Assembly: GCF_007858475.1 (NCBI RefSeq) | Contig: NZ_VIGX01000001.1 | Location: forward strand, 372,001-436,000 | Origin: Tsukamurella conjunctivitidis | GTDB taxonomy: Bacteria > Actinomycetota > Actinomycetes > Mycobacteriales > Mycobacteriaceae | DNA: 64,000 bases | Direction: 5' to 3' | Shown here: one piece after another, positions 51,403-59,636 of the stretch | Layout of the letters: every line of letters begins with the position of its first letter | Numbering within the stretch: the first letter of the stretch is position 1 | Program-made: the position numbers and the translations under genes | Notes under the pieces: model-generated | What the model saw: the letters and a program-made list of their open reading frames with translations, nothing else | Database searches by the model: none | What the model was told of the DNA's origin: nothing

Positions 51403-53010
51403 TCAGTGCGGCATGACCATCTGGCGTTCCGCGGCCTCGGTGTCCGTCGCGTGGGTGCGCGGCAGGAAGAACGCGGGGATGATGCACAGCGCGACCAGGA
51501 TCGCGGCCACGAAGTAGGTGTTCCCGAAGGCCTCCGCCGCGAACGGCAGGTTCTCGTGCAGGAACTTCGAGAAACCGCTCTCGCCCTGGAACATCGCGAT
51601 GCCGCCCTCGCGGGCCTCGGGGCTCGAGTTCAGGCCGAAGGCGAGCGCGCCGGTGTGCTTCTCGCCCTGCGGCGTCTGCATCGCCGGGCCGGCGTTGGTG
51701 AGCCAGTTGGTGAACAGCACCGAGAAGATCGCGGTGCCCATCGACGCGGCGATCTGCTGGACGATGTTCGTCAGCGTGGAGCCGCGGGAGATGGATTCCG
51801 GAGCGAGGGTGCGGATCGCGGCCGACATCGTGGGCATCATCGTCATACCCATGCCGAGGCCCTGGATCAGCAGCGAGCCGAGCAGGATCCAGTAGGGCGT
51901 GTCCGCCGAGAGCTGGGTGAAGGCGATCATGCCGCCGGTGATCAGCGCGAGGCCGGTCATGACGAACTTGCCCGGGCCCATCTTGTCGGTGAGCACGCCG
52001 GCGATCGGCATGGTGAGCATGGCGCCGAGGCCCTGCGGGGCGAGCAGCAGGCCGGCCATCAGGGTCGACTCGCCGCGGATGCCGATGAAGTACTGCGCGT
52101 ACAGGATCGAGCTGCCGAAGAAGGCCATCGCGAACATCGCGAAGGTGATCATGGCGACCGTCATGTTGCGGTTCTTGAACAGTCGCAGGTCGAGCAGCGG
52201 CAGCTTGGCGCGCAGCGCCCAGAAGACGAAGGCGACGATCAGCACCAGGCCGACGACGGTGGCGGGGATGACCCGGCCGGTGTACATCGACGAGTCCGAC
52301 TGCGCCTCGGGGATCGACGAGACGCCGAACAGGAACAGCGCGAGGCCGGGGGAGAGCAGCACGAAGCCGACGAGGTCGAACTTCTGGCCCTTGACGGGCT
52401 CGTCCTTGTCCAGCACGAACCAGGCGTAGACGATCGCGAGCGCGCCGATCGGGACGTTGATCAGGAAGATCCAGTGCCACGAGAAGGACTCGATCAGCCA
52501 GCCGCCGAGGATCGGGCCGCCGATGGGGCCGAGCAGCATCGGGATGCCGAGCACGGCCATGACGCGGCCGATGCGCTCCGGGCCGGCGGCCCGGGTCAGG
52601 ATCATCATGCCCAGCGGCATCAGCATGCCGCCGCCGAGGCCCTGCAGCACCCGGTACAGGATCAGCAGGTCGATCGAGGTCGCGGTGGCACACAGAGCGG
52701 AGCCGGCCACGAACATCGCGGTCGCTGCCATGTACAGCCGCTTGGTGCCGAACCGGTCGGCGGCCCAGCCGGTCACGGGGATCACGGCGGCCAGGGCCAG
52801 GGTGTAGCCGGTCATGGTCCAGGCGACGGTGGCGGGCGATGCGCCCCACTGCGCCTGGAAGGTGTTCTGCGCGACGGCCACGATCGTCATGTCCAGGATG
52901 GCCATGATCGACCCGAGGACGACCACACCGGCCACCATCAGGACACGACGGTCGAGGCCCTCACCCGCGTGCGGGATCGCGCTCTTGTCGAGCGTGTTCT
53001 CGGTACTCAT
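51403..53010 (-). CDS. DHA2 family MFS drug exporter (EmrB/QacA type)
   Basis: 535 residues, 14 predicted helices. The N-terminus has IMAILDMTIVAVAQNTF (motif D1-like) and MTGYTLALAAVIPVTGWAADRFGTKRLYMAAT (motif A). LGGGMLMPLGMMILTRAAGPE and GPIGGPILGGWLI (motif C-like) follow. It is the antiporter-type drug/proton exchanger family. The ATG overlaps the marR stop by 4 bp; the pair forms an operon with presumed substrate-induced derepression. It corresponds to the emrB (Rv0783c) position near purC-ptrB. Confidence 0.9.
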   Translation of the reverse strand: MSTENTLDKSAIPHAGEGLDRRVLMVAGVVVLGSIMAILDMTIVAVAQNTFQAQWGASPATVAWTMTGYTLALAAVIPVTGWAADRFGTKRLYMAATAMFVAGSALCATATSIDLLILYRVLQGLGGGMLMPLGMMILTRAAGPERIGRVMAVLGIPMLLGPIGGPILGGWLIESFSWHWIFLINVPIGALAIVYAWFVLDKDEPVKGQKFDLVGFVLLSPGLALFLFGVSSIPEAQSDSSMYTGRVIPATVVGLVLIVAFVFWALRAKLPLLDLRLFKNRNMTVAMITFAMFAMAFFGSSILYAQYFIGIRGESTLMAGLLLAPQGLGAMLTMPIAGVLTDKMGPGKFVMTGLALITGGMIAFTQLSADTPYWILLGSLLIQGLGMGMTMMPTMSAAIRTLAPESISRGSTLTNIVQQIAASMGTAIFSVLFTNWLTNAGPAMQTPQGEKHTGALAFGLNSSPEAREGGIAMFQGESGFSKFLHENLPFAAEAFGNTYFVAAILVALCIIPAFFLPRTHATDTEAAERQMVMPH

Positions 53011-53501
53011 GCGTTCTCTTTCATTGCGGTGAAGAAGGGGTTCGGAGGGATCAGGCCCTCGTCGAGGATCTCGACCATCACGTCGTGCAGCCGGGTGCGG
53101 AGCTCGAGCGGCAGCCGCTCCGCGAAACTCAGCACCTCACGGTGCTTGTCGCTGACCGCGGACGCAACTGTTTTTCGCCCGAGGTCGGTGATGGTCAGGT
53201 TCTTGATCCGGCGGTCCGAGGCGTCCTCACGCCGATCCACCATCTCGAGCTGGACAAGCTTCTCCACGTTCCGTCCCGTGGCGGCGACGGACAGTCCCAG
53301 ATCGTCGGCGAGCCGGTTGATCGGGAGCGGGGCCTCAGCGGCCGTGAGCTGCAGCAGGATGTGGAACTGGTGCGCGGTGATGTCCGACGACAGCATCGTG
53401 CCCAGGCTCTCCTGCGTGACGTTGCACATGAGTCGGCCCATGAACTCGCCGAAGACCGCGGAGAGGTCCTCGGGAGTCACGTCCCTGGAAGTTGCTTGCA
53501 C
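53007..53501 (-). CDS. MarR family regulator
   Basis: 164 residues. Winged HTH: ITAHQFHILLQLTAAEAPLPINRLADDLGLSVAATGRNVEKLVQLEMVDRREDASDRRIKNLTIT (segments, about 45-110). The GTG start is supported by a minus-strand TATCGT -10 6 nt upstream and a TTGCGC -35 at 17 bp. It probably represses itself and the downstream exporter through the palindrome over the -35. Confidence 0.88.
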   Translation of the reverse strand: MQATSRDVTPEDLSAVFGEFMGRLMCNVTQESLGTMLSSDITAHQFHILLQLTAAEAPLPINRLADDLGLSVAATGRNVEKLVQLEMVDRREDASDRRIKNLTITDLGRKTVASAVSDKHREVLSFAERLPLELRTRLHDVMVEILDEGLIPPNPFFTAMKENA

Positions 53502-53507
53502 CCGAAA

Positions 53508-53537
53508 ACGATAACTCTGACGCAACCATTGCGCAAT
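53508..53537 (-). promoter_or_regulatory. marR promoter with ATTGCGCAAT operator candidate
   Basis: Minus strand: TTGCGC (53531-53536), 17-bp spacer, TATCGT (53508-53513). A 10-bp palindrome ATTGCGCAAT (53528-53537) overlaps the -35, and CGCAA/TTGCG half-sites occur at 53521-53533. It is well placed for autorepression. Confidence 0.65.
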
Positions 53538-53569
53538 CGAGATAGATGTGTCCTGCGTTACATCCCGCG

Positions 53570-53575
53570 TAGGCT
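53570..53575 (+). promoter_or_regulatory. -10 of glutathione peroxidase-like gene
   Basis: TAGGCT ends 7 nt before the ATG at 53583; leaderless start predicted. Confidence 0.6.
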
Positions 53576-53582
53576 CGGGCGC

Positions 53583-54074
53583 ATGACCACTCTCGACTCC
53601 ATCGCCCTGACCACCCTCGACGGCGCCCCCACCTCCCTCGCCGAATACGCCGGCCGGGCCGTGCTCGTCGTCAACGTCGCCAGCAAGTGCGGGCTGACCC
53701 CGCAGTACGCCGGCCTGGAGGCGCTCGCGACCCGGTACGCGGACCGCGGGCTGACGGTGTTGGGCGTGCCCTGCAACCAGTTCGCCGGGCAGGAGCCGGG
53801 CACGGCGGAGGAGATCGCCACCTTCTGTTCCACGAGCTACGGCGTCACCTTCCCGCTGCTGGCGAAGACCGAGGTCAACGGCGAGAACCGGAACCCGCTG
53901 TACGTGGAGCTCACCCAGACCGCCGACGCCGAGGGCGAGGCCGGCGACGTCCAGTGGAACTTCGAGAAGTTCCTCGTCGCGCCCGACCACGTCGCGGTGC
54001 AGCGCTTCCGCCCGCGCACCGAGCCCGAGTCCGCCGAGGTCATCGGCGCGATCGAGGCCGTCCTCCCCGCCTGA
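53583..54074 (+). CDS. Glutathione peroxidase-family thiol peroxidase
   Basis: 163 residues. The peroxidatic Cys36 is in NVASKCGLTPQYAGLEAL, with VLGVPCNQFAGQEPG (Cys and the conserved Gln) and WNFEKFLV containing the Trp-Asn pair. It is the non-selenium Cys type; actinobacterial members normally use thioredoxin or mycothiol systems rather than glutathione. Leaderless start. Confidence 0.9.
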   Translation: MTTLDSIALTTLDGAPTSLAEYAGRAVLVVNVASKCGLTPQYAGLEALATRYADRGLTVLGVPCNQFAGQEPGTAEEIATFCSTSYGVTFPLLAKTEVNGENRNPLYVELTQTADAEGEAGDVQWNFEKFLVAPDHVAVQRFRPRTEPESAEVIGAIEAVLPA

Positions 54075-54175
54075 TCGGCGCGGGCGGCGCGCCGCGGCAC
54101 CCGCCGGCGGACTCGTTCAGCGACACGCAACCTGTCGTCCCCGAACGGGACACCTGGGGCGCGCACACTGCGGAC

Positions 54176-54874
54176 ATGAGCTCGCCGCTGTACGTCTCGG
54201 TCTCCGCCCTCTCCGACGCCACACGCGCCGACGCGGAGCGGTTCACGGCTCGGATGGACGAACGCGGTGTGCCCGTCTCGCTGCTCGTGGCGCCCCGCCT
54301 GAAGGGCAAGTACAAGCTGGTCGACGACCCGTCGACCCAGTCCTTCCTGCGGGAGCGCCGCGTCGGCGGTGACGCGATCGTGCTCAACGGATACGACCAG
54401 GCCGCGACGAAGCGTCGCCGGGCCGAGTTCTCCACCCTCGGGGCGCACGAGGCCGCGTTGCGCCTCGCCGCCGCCGACCGGGTGCTGGAGACGGTGGGCC
54501 TGCGGACCCGCGTCTTCGCCGCGCCCCGCTGGAACGCCTCCACGGGGGCGGTCCTCGCGTTGCCCGACGCCGGCTTCCGCCTGAACCTCGGCTACACCGC
54601 TATCACCGATCTCGTCACCGGCGCGGAGGAGAAGGCCCGCGTCCTCGGTATCGGCGACGGATTCCTCAGCGAGCCCTGGTGGTGCCGGGCGCTGCTCGCG
54701 CAGGCCAACCGCATCGCCCGACGGGGCGGCACGCTCCGTCTCGCGGTCGACGCCCGACGGCTCGCCTCCTCGACGGTCTCGCGCACCATGCTCGACGCCG
54801 TCGACCTCGCGCTGCATCACGGCGCCTCGCCCGTCGTCTACGAGCACCGCGCGCGGGTCCTCGTCGCCGCCTAG
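54176..54874 (+). CDS. DUF2334 domain protein
   Basis: 232 residues related to the polysaccharide-deacetylase-like DUF2334 family. It begins SPLYVSVSALSDATRADAERF and has VPVSLLVAPRLKGKY, AIVLNGYDQ and RVFAAPRWNASTGAVLALPDAGF. The strands and acidic residues resemble a TIM-barrel deacetylase. Catalytic residues are not clear by eye. CACACT 6 nt before the ATG may be a weak -10. It converges with the MBL gene. Confidence 0.7.
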   Translation: MSSPLYVSVSALSDATRADAERFTARMDERGVPVSLLVAPRLKGKYKLVDDPSTQSFLRERRVGGDAIVLNGYDQAATKRRRAEFSTLGAHEAALRLAAADRVLETVGLRTRVFAAPRWNASTGAVLALPDAGFRLNLGYTAITDLVTGAEEKARVLGIGDGFLSEPWWCRALLAQANRIARRGGTLRLAVDARRLASSTVSRTMLDAVDLALHHGASPVVYEHRARVLVAA

Positions 54875-54902
54875 GATTCGCCGCTCCCGGGACGGCGCAC
54901 CG

Positions 54903-55547
54903 TCAGACCTCGAGCGAGCCCTCGGCGTCCCAGCGGATGAAGTCGGCACCGTCGGGACGCAGTTCGGCGAGCCGGCCGAGGTAGACCCCCGCACCCTCCT
55001 GCGTGAGCAGCGCGTCGTGGATCGGGACCGCGGTGTCGGGGCGGACGGCGCGGAAGAAATCGATGGTCTCGCTGATCCGGCACCACGGCGCGTTCACGGG
55101 CAGGCCGAGGACGTCGACGGCGACGTCGGGGACGTGCAGGGCGTCGCCGGGGTGGTAGAAGCGGCCGATCCGCTCCTCGTCACCGAGCAGGACCGACGTG
55201 TTGTCGATGGTCGGGATGTCCGGGTGGATCACGGCGTGCACCCCGCCGACAGCGCGGGCGATGAGGTTGCCGATCCCGTAGTCGTGGCCGGGAACCGCGG
55301 CGATCCAGCGGCCGCCGCGGGTGGCCGCGGTGGTCGGGTCGGCGAACAGCTGCGCCTCGGGATTGGCGTCGACGAGGGCGTCGATGCGCTCGGGATCGAT
55401 GTGGTCCGGATGCTGATGGGTGACGACGATCGCGTCGAGCCCCGTCAGGTTCTCGAAGCCGGTGGAGAAGGTGCCGGGATCGAAGAGGACCCGGGTCTCG
55501 GACATCTCCACGAGGACGCAGGAATGGCGGTAGTGGGTGAGTCGCAT
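54903..55547 (-). CDS. Metallo-beta-lactamase-fold hydrolase
   Basis: 214 residues. HxHxDH motif: [15 protein letters not shown] near residue 50. [14 protein letters not shown] starts the fold and [12 protein letters not shown] and [15 protein letters not shown] supply further ligands. It matches Rv0786c by position near purS/purQ. The substrate is unknown; UlaG-like lactonases share this N-terminus. The ATG is chosen because CATACT lies 6 nt upstream. Confidence 0.85.
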   Translation of the reverse strand: MRLTHYRHSCVLVEMSETRVLFDPGTFSTGFENLTGLDAIVVTHQHPDHIDPERIDALVDANPEAQLFADPTTAATRGGRWIAAVPGHDYGIGNLIARAVGGVHAVIHPDIPTIDNTSVLLGDEERIGRFYHPGDALHVPDVAVDVLGLPVNAPWCRISETIDFFRAVRPDTAVPIHDALLTQEGAGVYLGRLAELRPDGADFIRWDAEGSLEV

Positions 55548-55628
55548 GCGCCCAGTATGCGCCGGTAAACTGGCAGTCACAGCGCGATCGACACCTCCAG
55601 AACGCGCTCGAACCGAGAGGGAAGCTAC

Positions 55629-55868
55629 GTGGCACGGATTGTGGTGGATGTGATGCCGAAGGCCGAGATCCTGGATCCCCAGGGGAAGGCGATCGTGGGC
55701 GCGCTCGACCGCCTCGGATTCGCCGGTGTCGCGGACGTGCGGCAGGGCAAGCGGTTCGAGCTCGAGGTCGAGGGCGACCTGAGCGACGAGCAGCTCGAGA
55801 AGATCGCGGCCGACGTTCTCACGAACACCGTGATCGAGGACTTCACCATCACGCGGGTGACCGCATGA
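55629..55868 (+). CDS. purS: Phosphoribosylformylglycinamidine synthase subunit PurS
   Basis: 79-residue small subunit that links PurQ and PurL. It begins [25 protein letters not shown] and has the [13 protein letters not shown] strand, ending [17 protein letters not shown] start with GAGAGGGA upstream and a leadered transcript from TAAACT (55565-55570). Overlaps purQ by 4 bp. purL is not in the window. Confidence 0.93.
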   Translation: MARIVVDVMPKAEILDPQGKAIVGALDRLGFAGVADVRQGKRFELEVEGDLSDEQLEKIAADVLTNTVIEDFTITRVTA

Positions 55869-56539
55869 CGCGCGTCGGCGTCATCACCTTCCCCGGCACG
55901 CTCGATGACGTCGACGCGGCGCGCGCGGTGGAGCGCGCGGGCGGCGAGGCCGTCGCGCTCTGGCACAAGGACCACGATCTGCAGGGCGTCGACGCCGTCG
56001 TCGTCCCCGGCGGCTTCTCCTACGGCGACTACCTGCGCGCCGGCGCCATCGCCTCCCTCGCCCCCGTGATGACCGAGGTCGTCGAGGCGGCGGGCAAGGG
56101 CATGCCGGTGCTCGGCATCTGCAACGGCTTCCAGATCCTGTGCGAGGCGGGCCTGCTCCCCGGCGCCCTGACCCGCAACGAGGGCCTGCACTTCGTGTGC
56201 CGCGATCAGTGGCTGCGCGTCGAGGCCACGAACACCGCGTGGACCTCCCGCTACGAGGCGGGCGCCGAGATCCTGGTCCCCGTGAAGAACGCGGAGGGCC
56301 GCTTCCAGGCCTCCGAGGCCGTGCTCGACGAGCTCGAGGGCGAGGGCCGCGTCGCCTTCCGCTACGTGGGCGGCAACCCCAACGGCTCGCAGCGCGACAT
56401 CGCCGGCATCGCCTCGGCGAACGGCCGCATCGTCGGCCTCATGCCGCACCCCGAGCACGCCACCGAGGCCCTCACCGGCCCGTCGGACGACGGCCTGGGC
56501 ATCTTCTACTCCGCGCTGGACGCGGTGCTGTCGGCCTGA
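55865..56539 (+). CDS. purQ: Phosphoribosylformylglycinamidine synthase subunit PurQ
   Basis: 224-residue glutaminase that feeds ammonia to PurL. The nucleophile is Cys86 in [39 protein letters not shown] starts the protein and the His/Glu pair lies in [10 protein letters not shown] near 200. ATGA overlap with purS and 1-nt overlap with the peptidase gene imply a three-gene operon. Confidence 0.95.
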   Translation: MTRVGVITFPGTLDDVDAARAVERAGGEAVALWHKDHDLQGVDAVVVPGGFSYGDYLRAGAIASLAPVMTEVVEAAGKGMPVLGICNGFQILCEAGLLPGALTRNEGLHFVCRDQWLRVEATNTAWTSRYEAGAEILVPVKNAEGRFQASEAVLDELEGEGRVAFRYVGGNPNGSQRDIAGIASANGRIVGLMPHPEHATEALTGPSDDGLGIFYSALDAVLSA

Positions 56540-57813
56540 TGGCTACCGGCCGAGCCTCCGCGGACGGATTGTGCGCCTTCGTCGACGCCTCCCCGTCGCC
56601 CTTCCACGTCTGCCGGACGGTGGCCCGCCGCCTCGGTGAGGCCGGGTACACGGAACTGGTCGAGCACGACGTCTGGCCGGGGCCGGGCCGGTACTTCGTG
56701 GTGCGCGGCGGATCGATCATCGCCTTCGACTCGTCGCACTGCGAGCACGGCGAGCTGCCCGCGTTCCGCATCGTCGGCGGCCACACGGACAGCCCGAACC
56801 TGCGGGTCAAGCAGCATCACGACGCGGAATCCGCGGGGCTCGCGCAGGTGCTCCTGGAGTCCTACGGCGGCGCCTGGCTCAACTCCTGGCTGGACCGCGA
56901 CCTCGGCGTCTCCGGTCGCCTCGCCGTGCGCGAGGGCGGCCGGGTGGTGCACACGCTGGTGCGGATCGACGAGCCCCTGCTGCGGGTTCCACAGCTGGCC
57001 ATTCACCTCTCGGAGAACCGCAAGGGTGTCGAGCTCGATCCCCAGCGTCACCTGCACGCGATCTGGGGCGCCGCCGGCGCGGGCGGCTTCCTGGCACGCG
57101 TGGCGGCCGCGGAGGGCTATGCCGCCGACGACGTGCTCGGGTTCGAGCTGATGACGCACGACCTGGCGCCGTCCCGCACCGTCGGGGCCGACGGTGCGCT
57201 GGTCTCCGCGCCTCGGCTCGACAACCAGGGGACCTGCTACGCGGGCACCGAGGCGCTGCTGGCGATCACGCCGGTCGACGGGATCGTGCCCGTGCTCGCC
57301 CTGTTCGACCACGAGGAAGTGGGCTCGGGCTCCGATCGCGGAGCCGCGTCCGACTTCCTGATCACCGTGCTGGAGCGGATCGGCCTGTCGCACAGGCTCA
57401 GCCGCGAGGATTTCCTGCGCACGCTGAGCCTGTCCGCGGTGGCATCCGGCGACATGGCGCACGCGACGCACCCGAACTACCCGGACCGGCACGAGCCCGC
57501 GCACCACATCGCGGTGAACGGCGGACCGGTCCTCAAGGTGAACCAGAATCTGCGCTACGCCTCCGATTCCGACGGCGAGGCGCTCTTCGCCCTCGCCGCG
57601 GAGCAGGCGGGCGTGCCGCTGCAGCGCTACGTGCACCGGGCCGACCTGCCCTGCGGGTCCACGATCGGTCCGATCACCGCGGCCCGCACGGGCCTGACCA
57701 CCGTCGACGTCGGGGCACCGCAGCTCGCGATGCACAGCGCCCGCGAGCTCATGGGCTCCGCCGACATCGGGTACTACTCCGCGGCGCTCGCCGCGTTCCT
57801 CGCCCCGGCCTGA
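56539..57813 (+). CDS. pepC: M18 family aminopeptidase
   Basis: 424-residue aspartyl-type aminopeptidase (apeB/PepC). Zinc-site segments: [17 protein letters not shown] (His/Asp), [33 protein letters not shown] (Glu-Glu pair) and [16 protein letters not shown] with a terminal [13 protein letters not shown] containing the last His. It corresponds to Rv0800. Overlaps the purQ stop by one base. It carries an inverted pair of the 9-mer CGACGGTGC in its coding region (57176-57197). Cytosolic peptide turnover. Confidence 0.9.
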   Translation: MATGRASADGLCAFVDASPSPFHVCRTVARRLGEAGYTELVEHDVWPGPGRYFVVRGGSIIAFDSSHCEHGELPAFRIVGGHTDSPNLRVKQHHDAESAGLAQVLLESYGGAWLNSWLDRDLGVSGRLAVREGGRVVHTLVRIDEPLLRVPQLAIHLSENRKGVELDPQRHLHAIWGAAGAGGFLARVAAAEGYAADDVLGFELMTHDLAPSRTVGADGALVSAPRLDNQGTCYAGTEALLAITPVDGIVPVLALFDHEEVGSGSDRGAASDFLITVLERIGLSHRLSREDFLRTLSLSAVASGDMAHATHPNYPDRHEPAHHIAVNGGPVLKVNQNLRYASDSDGEALFALAAEQAGVPLQRYVHRADLPCGSTIGPITAARTGLTTVDVGAPQLAMHSARELMGSADIGYYSAALAAFLAPA

Positions 57814-58845
57814 TCAGGCGCGGAAGTCCAGCAGTACCTTGCCCGAGGCCGCGGGGTCGCGGGCGATCGCGAAGGCCGCCGCGGCGTCCGCAGCCGGGAG
57901 TACGTGGGTCACCACGCCGCGCACGTCCAGCGAGCCGTCGGCGAGCGCGGCGATGACCTCGTCGATCTCGTCGTTGAACCGCAGCGCCCCGCGCAGGTCC
58001 AGCTCGCGGGTGATGGCCTGCGCCGCGGGGAAGTCGATGTCGCCCGCCCGCTGCAGACCGAGCAGCACGACGACGCCGCCGCGCGCCGCAGCATCGACGG
58101 CGGCGTGCAGGCCGGGCACCGTGCCGGAGGACTCGAGCACCACGTCCGCGTGCAGCGCGGCGATCGCGTCGGATTCCCGGGCGTCGAGCGCCGCAGCGGC
58201 GCCCAGCGTCAGCGCGCGCTCCCGGGGACCGGCCGCGACGTCCGTGGCCACGACCTCGGTGGCGCCGTGGTGCAGGGCCACTGCGATCGCGAGCAGCCCG
58301 ATCGGACCCGCGCCGATCACCGCGACCCGCTTGCCCGCGACGTCGCCGGCCCGCGCGAGCCCGTGCCAGGCGACCGCGGCGGGCTCGATGAGGGCCGCGT
58401 CCCGCGCCCCGATCCCGGCGGGCAGGGCACGCAGCATCCGCGTGGGGAGCGCGACCCGGCGGGCGAAAGCGCCGTCGCAGTGCGGGACGTGCGCGGCGGA
58501 GCCCAGATACGTCGCCGCCGGCGCGAGGTTCGGGCGGTCCTTCGGGTACGGCACCCCGTCGATCGCGTGGGGCGTGCCGGGGTGCACGGCGACGGGCGTC
58601 CCGGGGGCCGGGCCGGAGCCGTCGGCCGCCGCCCGTGCGACGACGCCGACCACCTCGTGCCCGAGGAGCATCGGGGCGCGCAGGATCGAGGTCCCGGCGG
58701 CGCCGTGCTGCCAGTAGTGCAGGTCGGAACCGCACACCCCGCCGTACTCGATCGCGATCACCGCCTCGTCGAGGGAGGGTGACGGCTCGGGCAGCTCCTC
58801 GACGCGCAGATCCCCGGCCGCGTGTGCGACGACACCCAGGTTCAC
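57814..58845 (-). CDS. Zinc-dependent alcohol dehydrogenase, L-idonate 5-dehydrogenase-like
   Basis: 343-residue MDR enzyme. Catalytic zinc: GVCGSDLHYWQHG (Cys near 37) and GHEVVGVV (His-Glu); NADP-binding VAVIGAGPIGLLAIAVALHHGATEVVATDV (segments, near 170). The structural-zinc Cys cluster seen in many MDR enzymes is absent here, which is also the case for some short members. Next to the SDR gene and MFS gene it fits an L-idonate/5-ketogluconate pathway, but other sugar alcohols are possible. GTG start favoured by GGGGAG 5 nt upstream; ATG 58860 overlaps the SDR stop. Confidence 0.82.
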   Translation of the reverse strand: MNLGVVAHAAGDLRVEELPEPSPSLDEAVIAIEYGGVCGSDLHYWQHGAAGTSILRAPMLLGHEVVGVVARAAADGSGPAPGTPVAVHPGTPHAIDGVPYPKDRPNLAPAATYLGSAAHVPHCDGAFARRVALPTRMLRALPAGIGARDAALIEPAAVAWHGLARAGDVAGKRVAVIGAGPIGLLAIAVALHHGATEVVATDVAAGPRERALTLGAAAALDARESDAIAALHADVVLESSGTVPGLHAAVDAAARGGVVVLLGLQRAGDIDFPAAQAITRELDLRGALRFNDEIDEVIAALADGSLDVRGVVTHVLPAADAAAAFAIARDPAASGKVLLDFRA

Positions 58846-58856
58846 ATCGTCTCCCC

Positions 58857-59627
58857 TCATACGACGGCCGTCATGCCGCCGTCGACGTACAGGATCTGCC
58901 CGTTGACGAACGCGGACGCCCCGGAGGCGAGGAAGACCAACGGCCCCACCAGATCCGCGACGTCGCCCCAGCGGGCGGCCGGGGTGCGGTCGGCCACCCA
59001 CGCCGAGAACGCGGCGTCGTCGACCAGGGCCTGCGTCAGCTCGGTCGCGAAGTAGCCGGGGGCGAGCGCGTTGGCCGTGATGCCGTGCGGCGCGAGTTCG
59101 GCGCACAGGCCCTTGGTCAGCATGACGATGCCGCCCTTGGTCGCCGCGTAGGGCGTGATGTTCGGCCGGGCGAGCTGCGACTGCACCGAGCCGACGTTGA
59201 CGATCCTGCCGCTGCCGCGCGCGATCATGCCTGTCGCGACGCGCTTGGCGACGAGGAAGGCACTCGTGAGGTTGGTCGCGAGAAGCGCGTTCCAGTCGGC
59301 GGCGGGGAACTCGGTGAGCGGGTGCCGGATCTGCATCCCCGCGTTGTTGACCAGGATGTCCGGAGTACCGTGCGCGGCCTCGATCGCGCCGATCGCGGCG
59401 TCGACGGCGGCCTCGTCGGTCACGTCGAAGGCCGTGGCGTGCGCGGGGTGCCCGGTGGTGATCTCCGCGGCGACCCGCCGCGCGGCCTCCGGATCGCGGC
59501 CGTGCACGATCACGGTCGCGCCGGCGGCGGAGAGCCCCTCGGCGAGCCGCCGGCCGATGCCGCGGGTGCTGCCGGTGACCAGCGCGGTGCGGCCGGTGAG
59601 GTCGAAAGCGGAGGTGTCGCTGGGCAT
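58857..59627 (-). CDS. SDR oxidoreductase, gluconate 5-dehydrogenase-like
   Basis: 256 residues. NADP motif ALVTGSTRGIGRRLAEGL, NNAGMQIRHPLTEFP, catalytic Ser in VNVGSVQS and YAATKGG (Tyr-x-x-x-Lys, near 158), with C-terminal NGQILYVDGGMTAVV. The QIRHP segment after NNAG is typical of IdnO-like gluconate 5-dehydrogenases. Together with the adjacent MDR gene it would interconvert idonate, 5-ketogluconate and gluconate. Preceded by GAAAGG. Confidence 0.85.
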   Translation of the reverse strand: MPSDTSAFDLTGRTALVTGSTRGIGRRLAEGLSAAGATVIVHGRDPEAARRVAAEITTGHPAHATAFDVTDEAAVDAAIGAIEAAHGTPDILVNNAGMQIRHPLTEFPAADWNALLATNLTSAFLVAKRVATGMIARGSGRIVNVGSVQSQLARPNITPYAATKGGIVMLTKGLCAELAPHGITANALAPGYFATELTQALVDDAAFSAWVADRTPAARWGDVADLVGPLVFLASGASAFVNGQILYVDGGMTAVV

Positions 59628-59636
59628 GGCGGCCTT

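Noticed and set aside
51406-53514. 702-codon plus-strand frame opposite the MFS exporter and marR
   Set aside because: Antisense shadow typical of high-GC genes; sequence is composition-biased with no domain.
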